A DNA stretch of 64,000 nt, taken from positions 124,001 through 188,000 of the forward strand of contig NZ_JAVHJU010000067.1 in NCBI RefSeq assembly GCF_031082405.1, in the 5' to 3' direction. The DNA is from Amycolatopsis sp. A133. GTDB taxonomy: Bacteria > Actinomycetota > Actinomycetes > Mycobacteriales > Pseudonocardiaceae. A model generated the notes under the pieces. It searched no databases, was not told the origin of the DNA, and was given only the letters and a program-made list of their open reading frames with translations. The number at the start of each line of letters is the position of its first letter. Positions within the stretch are counted from its first letter, which is position 1. Made by a program: the position numbers and the translations under genes. Positions 7,921-14,886 of the stretch are shown here, piece after piece.

Positions 7921-9114
7921 ATGACACGGGCACTGATCATCGGGGGCGGCGTCGCGGGCACGATCACGGCCATCGCGCTGCACGAAGCCGGGCACGAGCC
8001 GCTGCTGTTCGAAAGGTACGACCGCAGCGCCGAGGGCGTCGGCGCGTTCCTGACGCTGGCGGTCAACGGCTTGGACGCGCTGCTCCCGCTGGGGCTCAAG
8101 GACGTGGTCCGCAGCGCGGGCTTCGACTCGCCGCGGATGTCGATCGGGCTCGGCAACGGCACCCGGCTCACCGAATTCCCCCTCGGCGGCACCCTCCCGG
8201 ACGGCACGGTGAGCCAGACCGTCCTGCGCTCCGACCTCTACATCGCGTTGCGCGACGAGGCTGCCCGGCGCGGCATCCACGTCGGGTACGGCAACCGCCT
8301 GATCGGCGCGAGCCAGACGAACACGCACGTCAGAGCGGACTTCGCGGACGGCTCGCACGCCGAAGGCGACCTGCTGATCGGCGCCGACGGCCTCCGGTCC
8401 CGGGTCCGCACGATCATCGACCCGGACGCGCCGTCACCGCGGTACGTTCCCCTGCTGAACACCGGCGGTTTCGCCGAAGGCCTGGACCTGCCCGACGAGC
8501 CCGGCGTGCTGAACATGGTGTTCGGCAAGCGCGTGTTCTTCTGCCACGTCGTCAGCACGGACGGCCGCGTCTGGTGGTTCGCGAACCCGGCCCGCAAGAC
8601 CGAGCCGACCGCGGCCGAGCTGGCCGGGCTCGCCGGGGAGAAGCTGCGCGCCGAGCTCCTGCACCTGGTGGCCCGCGACCGGACGCCGGCCACCGAGATC
8701 ATCCGCGCGACGCGCGAGATCTACCCGGCGTGGCCGACGTACGACTTCCCCACGGTCCCGGTCTGGCACCGCGGCCGCATGGTGATCATCGGCGACGCGG
8801 CGCACGCGACGTCACCGGCGGCGGGCCAGGGCGCCTCGATGGCCATCGAAGACGCCGTCACGCTGGGCAAGTGCCTCCGCGACGTGCCCGACGTCGAGCG
8901 CGCGCTGACCACGTACGAGAGCTTGCGACGCGAGCGCGTCGAAGCGGTGGTCGCGGCCGGGAAGCGCAACGGCGACACCAAGGTCATCGGCCCGGTCGGG
9001 CGCGTCGTCCGCGACTTCTTCATCAAGCGGGCGTTCTCGAAGCCGTTCGACGAGGACCCGAACGCGTTCATGTGGAACCACCACATCGACTGGGACGAGA
9101 AGGTGGCTGCTTAG
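7921..9114 (+). CDS. FAD-dependent monooxygenase
   Basis: 397 aa, group A flavoprotein monooxygenase (PHBH-like). The N-terminal Rossmann motif is ALIIGGGVAGTITAIALHEAG; the second FAD/NADPH motif is EGDLLIGADGLRSRVR (the DG motif) and the third is MVIIGDAAHATSPAAGQGAS (the GD motif). Such enzymes hydroxylate aromatic or polyketide-like substrates using NAD(P)H and O2, or inactivate antibiotics such as tetracyclines and rifamycins. The substrate cannot be told. Divergent MarR gene implies induction by the substrate. Its stop overlaps the convergent dcd stop by 4 bp. Confidence 0.88.
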   Translation: MTRALIIGGGVAGTITAIALHEAGHEPLLFERYDRSAEGVGAFLTLAVNGLDALLPLGLKDVVRSAGFDSPRMSIGLGNGTRLTEFPLGGTLPDGTVSQTVLRSDLYIALRDEAARRGIHVGYGNRLIGASQTNTHVRADFADGSHAEGDLLIGADGLRSRVRTIIDPDAPSPRYVPLLNTGGFAEGLDLPDEPGVLNMVFGKRVFFCHVVSTDGRVWWFANPARKTEPTAAELAGLAGEKLRAELLHLVARDRTPATEIIRATREIYPAWPTYDFPTVPVWHRGRMVIIGDAAHATSPAAGQGASMAIEDAVTLGKCLRDVPDVERALTTYESLRRERVEAVVAAGKRNGDTKVIGPVGRVVRDFFIKRAFSKPFDEDPNAFMWNHHIDWDEKVAA

Positions 9115-9692
9115 CGCCAGGTGTCGATGCGGTGGAAGTTCTTGTACGCCCGGCTCGGGGTCGGGCCGCGCTGCCCCTGGTAGCGGGACCCGGCTTCGCT
9201 GGAGCCGTACGGGTGCTCGGCCGAGCTCGAAAGCCGGAAGATGCACAGCTGGCCGATCTTCATGCCGGGCCAGAGCGTGATCGGCAGGTTCGCGACGTTC
9301 GACAGCTCCAGGGTGATGTGCCCGGAGAAGCCGGGGTCGATGAACCCGGCGGTGGAGTGCGTGAGCAGCCCGAGGCGGCCGAGGGAGGACTTGCCCTCGA
9401 GGCGGCCGGCCAGGTCATCGGCCAGGGTGACGAGCTCGAACGTCGAGCCGAGCACGAACTCGCCGGGGTGCAGCACGAAGGGCTCGTCGCCCTCCTTCTC
9501 GACCAGCGACGTCAGCTCGTCCTGCTGCAGCTGCGGGTCGATGTGGGTGTACTTGCTGTTGTCGAAGACGCGGAAGTACCGGTCGAGCCGGACATCGATG
9601 CTGGACGGCTGGACCATGCCGGCATCGAAGGGGTCGATGCCGAGCCGGCCGGCGTCGAGCTCTTTGCGGAGGTCACGGTCACTGAGCAGCAC
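9111..9692 (-). CDS. dcd: dCTP deaminase (probably bifunctional with dUTPase)
   Basis: 193 aa, nearly full-length similarity by memory to the mycobacterial Dcd. Key stretches: MLLSDRDLRKELDAGRLGID, VQPSSIDVRLD, RLEGKSSLGRLGLLTHSTAG (substrate-binding Arg/Ser), FIDPGFSGHITLELSN (contains the catalytic Glu) and C-terminal YQGQRGPTPSRAY. The enzyme makes dUTP from dCTP; the actinobacterial type also hydrolyses dUTP to dUMP, feeding dTMP synthesis. Stand-alone housekeeping gene. Confidence 0.95.
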   Translation of the reverse strand: MLLSDRDLRKELDAGRLGIDPFDAGMVQPSSIDVRLDRYFRVFDNSKYTHIDPQLQQDELTSLVEKEGDEPFVLHPGEFVLGSTFELVTLADDLAGRLEGKSSLGRLGLLTHSTAGFIDPGFSGHITLELSNVANLPITLWPGMKIGQLCIFRLSSSAEHPYGSSEAGSRYQGQRGPTPSRAYKNFHRIDTWR

Positions 9693-9720
9693 GGCCCGAA
9701 GCCTATCCGGTGGGCTGTGA

Positions 9721-9772
9721 CATCCGGGGCTCCGCCCCGGGCCGGGGGCTCCGCCACCCGGACCCCCGAAAA
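9721..9772. repeat. GC-rich hairpin cluster after dcd
   Basis: Two nested palindromic blocks, CCGGGGCTCCGCCCCGG and GGGGGCTCCGCCACCCGGACCCCC, fill the gap between dcd and the MpaB gene. The look is that of a dispersed intergenic repeat; it could fold in either transcript. No U-tract is present, so it is not a classical terminator. Confidence 0.55.
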
Positions 9773-9777
9773 GCTGG

Positions 9778-10971
9778 TCAGGCGGCCCGCATGTGCTGCG
9801 CGTAGGTCGTATCGGGCGCGAAGATCTTCTCGAGCCGCTTCACGTACCCGCGGCGCCCGGCCTCACCGATCCGTTCCTGCAGCGCGGTGGCTCCGGGGAT
9901 GAACCGCCGCACGGTCTCGGCGGCGAAGTTGACCCCCGCGACGGCGACGATCGCGGCCTGCGCAACCGGGTCGTTCGGCAGACCGAGGAAGTCGGCGTTG
10001 GTCTTCCCCAGCACGAGCCGGCTGATCGACGAGTGCACGGCGACGGAGACGTGCGAGAGCACCTTCCCGACGGCCCCGCGTCCCTCGCCGACAGCGGCGT
10101 TGGCCTCGATCAGGGCCTTGGCGAGCCGCTTGGAGTCGTCGTCGGGGATAAATTCGGTTGCCGCGAGCAGCCACAGCAGCCGCCAGGCGTCCTCTTCACC
10201 GGTGGGCAGCAGTTCGTCGTCGACGCCCATCAGCCAGCCGATGTAGCGCCAGAGGTGCAGGATGTCGCCGCGTTCGCGGGCGGAGTAGCGGAGGCCGAGC
10301 AGCTGCGTCCCGAAGACGTAGACGAGCGAGAAGAGCAGCAGCGTGCCGGCGGTCTGCACCTGGTTGACGGGCCGATCCCAGGCGGCGTAGTCCCAGTCGT
10401 CCCGCCGGTTCATGGCGGCGCGCACGTGGGCGTGCACGAGCCGGATCCGCAGCGCGGAGGCGCACCCCTGCGCACCGTGCTTGAGGGCACCGGGCGTGGT
10501 GACGTCGATCCACCAGGCGGCGGTCTCGACGAGCCTCCTGGTGGCCTTGTACTCGATCTCGCCGGTCCCGACCAGCGCTTTCGTGGCGCGCGAGGCGAGG
10601 TAGCCGCCCATCAGCGACATGTCCCCGAGCGGGAAGAGCCCCAGAAGACCGGCCCGGGTGATGGCTTTCGCACCCCGCTCGATCCGCTCGTCATCGACCC
10701 AGTAGGGCTTGGCGTCGACCTGGTCGAAGAAGTCCTTGAGCGGCCCGGGCGTCTTGGGACCGCCCTTGAGCGCCTCCTCGAAGAGCCGCCGCCCGTGGCC
10801 TTTGGGCTGCTGCGCCATCCAGGCGACAACGTCGTCCGCCAGCCGGTCCTGCACCTGGGCGAACTCCCGGATGCGGGCGACCTGGCGTTCGTCGCCCCGG
10901 ATGTCACCTTCGATGAACAGCCGCTGGGCCAGCCGGAACCCGCCTTGCCGGAACAGCTCGGGCTCGTCCAT
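9778..10971 (-). CDS. Oxygenase MpaB family protein (DUF2236, Lcp-like)
   Basis: 397 aa, mostly helical. It shows the DUF2236/MpaB fold found in latex-clearing protein and fungal MpaB: an early substrate region, the histidine-bearing helix ALRIRLVHAHVRAAM (candidate haem ligand), then W-x-RPVNQVQTAGTLLLFSLVY and ILHLWRYIGWLMGVDDELLP. Family members are b-type haem proteins; Lcp cleaves polyisoprene with O2, MpaB cleaves a prenyl side chain, and most bacterial members are uncharacterised. No signal peptide is seen, unlike Lcp. A 16-bp palindrome lies 21 bp upstream of the ATG. GGAGGTGAGC provides a good ribosome-binding site. Confidence 0.8.
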   Translation of the reverse strand: MDEPELFRQGGFRLAQRLFIEGDIRGDERQVARIREFAQVQDRLADDVVAWMAQQPKGHGRRLFEEALKGGPKTPGPLKDFFDQVDAKPYWVDDERIERGAKAITRAGLLGLFPLGDMSLMGGYLASRATKALVGTGEIEYKATRRLVETAAWWIDVTTPGALKHGAQGCASALRIRLVHAHVRAAMNRRDDWDYAAWDRPVNQVQTAGTLLLFSLVYVFGTQLLGLRYSARERGDILHLWRYIGWLMGVDDELLPTGEEDAWRLLWLLAATEFIPDDDSKRLAKALIEANAAVGEGRGAVGKVLSHVSVAVHSSISRLVLGKTNADFLGLPNDPVAQAAIVAVAGVNFAAETVRRFIPGATALQERIGEAGRRGYVKRLEKIFAPDTTYAQHMRAA

Positions 10972-10992
10972 GACAGCTCACCTCCGCGAGTC

Positions 10993-11008
10993 GACAACAA
11001 GTGTTGTC
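10993..11008. promoter_or_regulatory. Palindromic operator candidate upstream of the MpaB gene
   Basis: GACAACA-AG-TGTTGTC, a perfect 16-bp inverted repeat between the MpaB gene start and tRNA-Gly. Size and symmetry suit a TetR-type repressor site; no dedicated regulator gene is adjacent. Confidence 0.5.
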
Positions 11009-11082
11009 ACTTGACGGGCAAGAGTCAAGGAGGAGGGTCCTGGACAAGGGGATCACGGCGCCGTGTATGCTGGCGACGCACT

Positions 11083-11153
11083 GCGGATGTAGTTCAATGG
11101 TAGAACATCAGCTTCCCAAGCTGAATACGCGGGTTCGATTCCCGTCATCCGCT
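11083..11153 (+). tRNA. tRNA-Gly (anticodon CCC)
   Basis: Full cloverleaf: acceptor GCGGATG/CATCCGC, D-arm GTTC-AATGGTA-GAAC, anticodon arm TCAGC-TTCCCAA-GCTGA with CCC in positions 34-36, and T-arm around GGGTTCGATTCCC; the 3' CCA is not encoded. Its 3' half from 11113 is part of the 46-bp repeat that recurs at 13382-13427, so the tRNA is the attachment site of an integrated element and its 3' end now comes from the element copy. Confidence 0.95.
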
Positions 11154-11158
11154 CTCAT
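11113..11158 (+). repeat. Attachment-site repeat, left copy (attL)
   Basis: 46 bp identical to 13382-13427. It begins in the anticodon loop (TTCCCAAGC) and runs through the T-arm and acceptor of tRNA-Gly to CTCTCAT beyond the gene. This is the usual position for actinomycete tyrosine-integrase att cores. Confidence 0.85.
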
Positions 11159-11163
11159 CGAGA

Positions 11164-11204
11164 AGCCCCAGGTCACATGGTGTCTACTGTGGACCTGGGG
11201 CTTT
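11164..11204 (+). terminator. Terminator after tRNA-Gly
   Basis: AGCCCCAGGTC pairs with GACCTGGGGCT around a 17-nt loop, followed by TTCT. It lies just inside the element, so the element supplies the tRNA terminator; a different hairpin (13447-13480) lies just outside the right att. Confidence 0.65.
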
Positions 11205-11230
11205 CTCTATCTCCGCTGTTCACTTCTCGC

Positions 11231-11249
11231 GTGCCATTGATGTGCCATT
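11231..11249. repeat. Paired GTGCCATT repeats, left end
   Basis: GTGCCATT at 11231-11238 and 11242-11249, an 11-bp period, 73 bp inside the left att core and at the integrase 3' end. A matching pair lies at the other end of the element. Candidate integrase arm-type binding sites. Confidence 0.5.
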
Positions 11250-11736
11250 AGCCGACTGGCACCGGTTGGCCGTCCTGATCTTCGTCGTCGTCCGGTGTGG
11301 TGCCCTTGCGGTGCCGGTCGACGAGCTTGGACAGCCGGTCCGCGATCTGCTTGTCCGCGTCGCTGGTCGCGCGCTGGTAGATCAGGGCTGCCCGCATGTC
11401 GTCGTGGCCCATCCGCGCCATCAGGTCCTTGGTCGACGTCCCCGCCTTCGACGCCCAGATGTTCCCGGCGTGCCGGAGGTCATGGAAGTGCAGGCCCTTG
11501 AGCCCCATCTTCTCCACGACCTCCGTCCACCGGGTCCGCTGGCTGAAGTTCGGCCGGCGGACCGCGTGCCCAGCGCGCTCACCCGTGAAGAGCAGCGCGT
11601 CCTGCTGAGGCTTGACCCAGGTGTCCAGGTGCCGCAGCAGGTCACGGCGGACCGCCGTCGGAATGATCAGCGTCCGGACACCCGCCCGCGACTTGGGCGG
11701 ACCGACGACGAGCCCACGGCCGCTTGTAGTCGGCAA
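11248..11736 (-). pseudogene. int: Tyrosine integrase, C-terminal fragment
   Basis: 162 residues matching only the catalytic half of a phage/ICE-type tyrosine recombinase: GLVVGPPKSRAGVRTLIIP (beta-strand and catalytic Lys region), LHFHDLRHAGNIWASKAG (the HxLR box), LMARMGHDDMRAALIYQ (GH and the nucleophilic Tyr). The SAM-like N-terminal DNA-binding half and the first catalytic Arg region, about 230-250 residues, are absent. The frame opens with TTG-PTTSGR where the deletion seems to have joined foreign sequence. It cannot by itself be expected to recombine. Its position next to the tRNA att site fits an element integrase. Confidence 0.85.
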
Positions 11737-12017
11737 AGGGGTCAGTCACTTGGTTACCTCTTTCGGGTTGTTGTATTTCGGGGTCTTTCCGGTTCGCTGC
11801 CATCTGTCGAGCGACGCCATCGACATGCTCAGCCGCAAGCTCCCAGATCGGTAGACCCACCACCCCGAAGCCGGATCATGACAACGGCCGGTAGCACCGG
11901 GTCAAGGCGAGAAAGCGTGCCTTGACCCGGCACCACCGGCCGCGTGCTGACTTCGTATCGGGGTGACGGACTAGTCTGGGCGACGTCACCGCCGTGCCAC
12001 GATCCACACAATCGGCG
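11737..12017. other. Element interior, remains of an unidentified gene
   Basis: No intact gene. On the minus strand a GTG preceded by AAAGAGG (about 11749-11758) opens a frame reading MTDPFADYK, which then runs out of frame into the integrase fragment. This looks like the beginning of a former element gene fused by deletion to the integrase body. Further upstream (11770-11860) a weak minus-strand frame reads VGLPIWELAAEHVDGVARQM; its identity is unknown. Confidence 0.4.
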
Positions 12018-12614
12018 TCACTGATCCGTTTGGATCTGGGCTCGATACTCAGGTTTGACCCTGAAAATCGTCCGCTTCTCAATACCCAGATCTGACCGCA
12101 TGACGTCCACCAGTTCAAACAGTGCAGCGTGAACCTCAAGACACATCTGTTCGTGATCACCCCACACCTCGTTTGAGCCTTCGGGCTCATAGGCTTGGCG
12201 CACAACTTGTCGCAAACTGTCAAGGACCGAGAGCAGATAGGAACTGTAGGCCACGACATCGCGGCCAGCGAGCATGTCGAGTTCCGCCACCGCAAGCTCG
12301 ATCGTGTCCATCTGTTCGCAGAATTGCTTCGTCAGGTCCCTGACTTCACCGCGAGCTCGTTCCCTAGTTTCGCCGGATACTCCCAACATGATCACTCGGC
12401 CACAAGCTATCGCTTGCCATGTGTCAACGACAGCGTGAACTGTCGCTATGACGCGAGCACCCAGCTCTCCAACCTGCTGCCTGCGCCACTTCTGTAGCTC
12501 GACGTTGCTCGTGCTGCGCTTGGTCATCATGACGTTGAAGATCGCAGCGGCAGCGGCGATCACAGCCGCGGCCAGTGTAAACCAACTACTTACCACAATC
12601 GCTCTCAATCTCAC
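12018..12614 (-). CDS. Membrane-anchored protein of unknown function (element cargo)
   Basis: 198 aa. One N-terminal membrane helix (SSWFTLAAAVIAAAAAIFNV) is followed by a basic stretch and a helical cytoplasmic body with Cys-containing, acidic helices (EQMDTIELAVAELDMLAGRD; LLSVLDSLRQVVRQAYEPEG). The architecture, one TM plus a helical tail, recalls small accessory or defence-associated membrane proteins on islands, but I recognise no family. Codon use is less G/C-biased than in the flanking core genes, in line with foreign origin. GTG start at 12614; a small inverted repeat GTCGT-CTAA-ACGAC lies just upstream (12616-12629). Confidence 0.7.
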   Translation of the reverse strand: MRLRAIVVSSWFTLAAAVIAAAAAIFNVMMTKRSTSNVELQKWRRQQVGELGARVIATVHAVVDTWQAIACGRVIMLGVSGETRERARGEVRDLTKQFCEQMDTIELAVAELDMLAGRDVVAYSSYLLSVLDSLRQVVRQAYEPEGSNEVWGDHEQMCLEVHAALFELVDVMRSDLGIEKRTIFRVKPEYRAQIQTDQ

Positions 12615-13381
12615 GGTCGTCTAAACGACATATCATTAACGCGAGCGTCCGAGTGGGAGCCAAAATCCATCCTTGACACAACAGTTTCCCGGAGGGGCGA
12701 CCGGCAAGGCTGACATTTTATTATCTTCTCCCGTCGCGGTTTAGCGGTCGCTGTCCGATCAGCGGCTTTAAAGAGCATCTCGCCGCCCTCGTCCGCCCCA
12801 ACCACGACGCCGCAGGCCTGCCGAGATCGGGCAGCGTCGCAAGGGGATCACCTCGATCGTGCATGTGGTGTGTCACTACGTCGGGCCATTGGCGGCAATT
12901 AGGGGTGGTCAACCAGGGTCAGCGGCGGCGCCAAGAGCAAGCTCTGTCCGACGACGGGATAGCCGTTGCTCCTCGCTCGTGCGGTGATGCTACTAGGCCT
13001 ACGTCAGGTGACGAGGCATAGTGTTGGCTGGCTCGGTGGAGTTGACCGCGGATCAGCGGTCCGAGTTGCAAGCCCTGCCGCACCACGACATGTAGCGACG
13101 GTCACGGCTAGGGCCTAGGTAGTGACCATGAGGCGCCTGACAGACAACGGAGAAGGATCTCCCCACGTTAGCCGGAGGGTCACGGCGGGCTGTTAACTTG
13201 TCGCTTGACTGCTACGCCCCGGACGTTTAGGGCTGTCGTGCCGCCTGAGCCGTGAGGTGTGTACGGGCCGCTGGCCATGCCATTAGCGTGCCATTCAGGC
13301 GGGTCAACCAAGGTCAACAGCGGGTACCGCGAGACAGTCCCGTTCGCAGGTCAGGGCCACTTCCGAGCATGAACACCCTGG
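12615..13381. other. Gene-free right part of the element
   Basis: About 770 bp with no convincing coding frame on either strand; the few open frames have frequent stops nearby, no ribosome-binding site and unnatural composition. Visible items: GGTCAACCAGGGTCAGCGG near 12907 and the related GGGTCAACCAAGGTCAACAG near 13300 (direct repeats, possibly integrase or excisionase sites), and the paired repeats at 13277-13295. Confidence 0.5.
13277..13295. repeat. Paired (A/G)TGCCATT repeats, right end
   Basis: ATGCCATT at 13277-13284 and GTGCCATT at 13288-13295, again an 11-bp period, 86 bp inside the right att core. Mirrors the pair at 11231-11249. Confidence 0.5.
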
Positions 13382-13427
13382 TTCCCAAGCTGAATACGCG
13401 GGTTCGATTCCCGTCATCCGCTCTCAT
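13382..13427 (+). repeat. Attachment-site repeat, right copy (attR)
   Basis: 46-bp exact copy of 11113-11158: 3' part of tRNA-Gly from the anticodon loop to the acceptor plus CTCTCAT. It is only a tRNA fragment (no 5' half), the displaced native 3' end. Confidence 0.85.
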
Positions 13428-13446
13428 TTGAAGTTGGGCAGACCAC

Positions 13447-13481
13447 AAGGGATGTTTCCCGATTCGGGAGACATCCCTTTC
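13447..13481. terminator. Hairpin terminator
   Basis: AAGGGATGTTTCCC, short loop, GGGAGACATCCCTTT: 14-bp stem with one mismatch and a T-run. On the plus strand it probably was the original tRNA-Gly terminator before the element entered; it can also serve the flippase-like gene that ends at 13482. Confidence 0.7.
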
Positions 13482-14804
13482 TCATTGCCCGGCCGAGCTC
13501 GCCGTGGCCCGTCCGCGCGGTGTCGCCGCCGCCATCGTCAACGCGACCGTCAACCCGACGGTCGGTGCCACCGTGGCGCCCAGCACCGCACGGAACAGGA
13601 TTCCGCCGGGCGACAGCAGCAACACCAGCAAACTCAACCCGGCCACGACTGCCCACACGGTGACGACCCTGCCGGTCTGCTTGCGCGCGACCAGCACAGC
13701 CACGGTCAGCATCGTGGCCGCCAGGGCTATTCCCGACCACCCGAGGCCGGCCATCGTCCACGCTGACACGGCGAACTTGTCCCGGTACAGCAAGTGGAAC
13801 ACCCACGGCCCCGCCACGTACGCCACCGCTGCCACGAGCAACCCGACGACCAGCGTTCCCCCCGCGCCCACCGCGGCGAACCGCCGCAGCCGGCGCGGGC
13901 CGTCCGGCTGGTTTAGCACCCGCACGACAGTCGGGACCGCCAACGTCTGGATCGGAGCCAGCACCAGCAGCAGCGGGGACCGCAGCAGCGACACCGCCAG
14001 GAACAACCCGCCCAGCGCATCTTCGCTCCCGCGCGGCGCGACGAGCTTCACCACGGCCGGGTAGCCGGTCAGCACGCTCGCGGTCAACGCCGCGCTGACG
14101 GTCAGACCCAGCATCCGCCGCCACAGCGCACCCCACGGCTCGCTCGACGGACTCGGTTCGACCAAACCGCGCGCACGGAAAGCGAACGGCAGCCAAGCGC
14201 ACGAGCCGGCCGCCACCGCAACCGCCAACCAGATCAGCCCGCTGACCCCGGCAACAACGAATCCCACGAACAGCACCAGCCGGACCCCGGCCTCGGCCAG
14301 CAATATCGCCGAGTAGCGCCCGTTCTGCCCGGCGCCGATGAACAACCCGCGCATCGCGTACAACGAAGGGAACGCCACAATTCCGCAACCGGCCACCCAC
14401 GCCAACTCGCGGTGCTGGTCGAACAGCTGCGCATTCACCGTTGGCACCGCGAGTACCGCGGCCACCACGATCGCGACGGTCTGCGTCACCGCGAACGTCC
14501 GCGCAGCGCTCAAATCCGGCTTGCGTCCCTGCGCCGCGGCCACAGCCGTCTGGCGCGACAACTCCTGCTCCACCGGCGACAGAGCACTGCCCACACCCAT
14601 CAGCAATCCCCAGAAACCCAGGAAAACTGCGTTCTCGACGGAGCTGAGATGCTTGCCGGCCAGCAGGAGCAGCACATAGCCCATCGCCGATGTCGCGAGA
14701 ACCGTCGCGCCGAGCCCACCGACAGCTCCCACGCGCGACCGGCGGCCGGCTCCTGGTGAGACGTCTCCGCTATAGCTTTCACTGCGCACAAACCCCAAGA
14801 TCAT
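13482..14804 (-). CDS. Polysaccharide/lipid flippase-like membrane protein
   Basis: 440 aa with about 12 predicted membrane helices and few polar loops. It opens with GAVGGLGATVLATSAMGYVLLLLAGKHLSS, like the Wzx/polysaccharide-export branch of the MOP superfamily, with paired six-helix halves. Family members flip undecaprenyl-linked sugars or related lipids across the membrane. No glycosyltransferase or polymerase gene is nearby, so the substrate is unknown. The opening VSPGAGRRSR-like leader is cytoplasmic. The gene follows the right end of the element and is probably native. Confidence 0.75.
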   Translation of the reverse strand: MILGFVRSESYSGDVSPGAGRRSRVGAVGGLGATVLATSAMGYVLLLLAGKHLSSVENAVFLGFWGLLMGVGSALSPVEQELSRQTAVAAAQGRKPDLSAARTFAVTQTVAIVVAAVLAVPTVNAQLFDQHRELAWVAGCGIVAFPSLYAMRGLFIGAGQNGRYSAILLAEAGVRLVLFVGFVVAGVSGLIWLAVAVAAGSCAWLPFAFRARGLVEPSPSSEPWGALWRRMLGLTVSAALTASVLTGYPAVVKLVAPRGSEDALGGLFLAVSLLRSPLLLVLAPIQTLAVPTVVRVLNQPDGPRRLRRFAAVGAGGTLVVGLLVAAVAYVAGPWVFHLLYRDKFAVSAWTMAGLGWSGIALAATMLTVAVLVARKQTGRVVTVWAVVAGLSLLVLLLSPGGILFRAVLGATVAPTVGLTVALTMAAATPRGRATASSAGQ

Positions 14805-14886
14805 ACGGCAGTGGCAGCGATCCTCACGCTGCGGTCTTCAGCGTTTTTCCTATCACAAAAGAAAACAGTTGAGCGTGAGCAGTCGA

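Larger units (their letters stand above)
11113..13427. mobile_element. Decayed integrative element in tRNA-Gly
   Basis: A 2.3-kb segment bounded by the two 46-bp att repeats. It contains, from the tRNA inward, a terminator, paired GTGCCATT repeats, the C-terminal part of a tyrosine integrase, a stretch without intact genes, one membrane-anchored unknown protein, ~0.75 kb without genes, and a second pair of GTGCCATT-type repeats before the right att. No replication, transfer or excision gene survives. Best read as the remnant of an actinomycete integrative and conjugative element after a large internal deletion. Confidence 0.8.

Noticed and set aside
12615..13381. Possible CRISPR or phage genes in the gene-free part of the element
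   Set aside because: No regularly spaced direct repeats and no phage structural or replication motif; only two short GGTCAACC-type repeats.
13382..13427. Possible second tRNA-Gly
   Set aside because: Only the 3' half from the anticodon loop is present; no D-arm or 5' acceptor strand upstream. It is the att duplicate.
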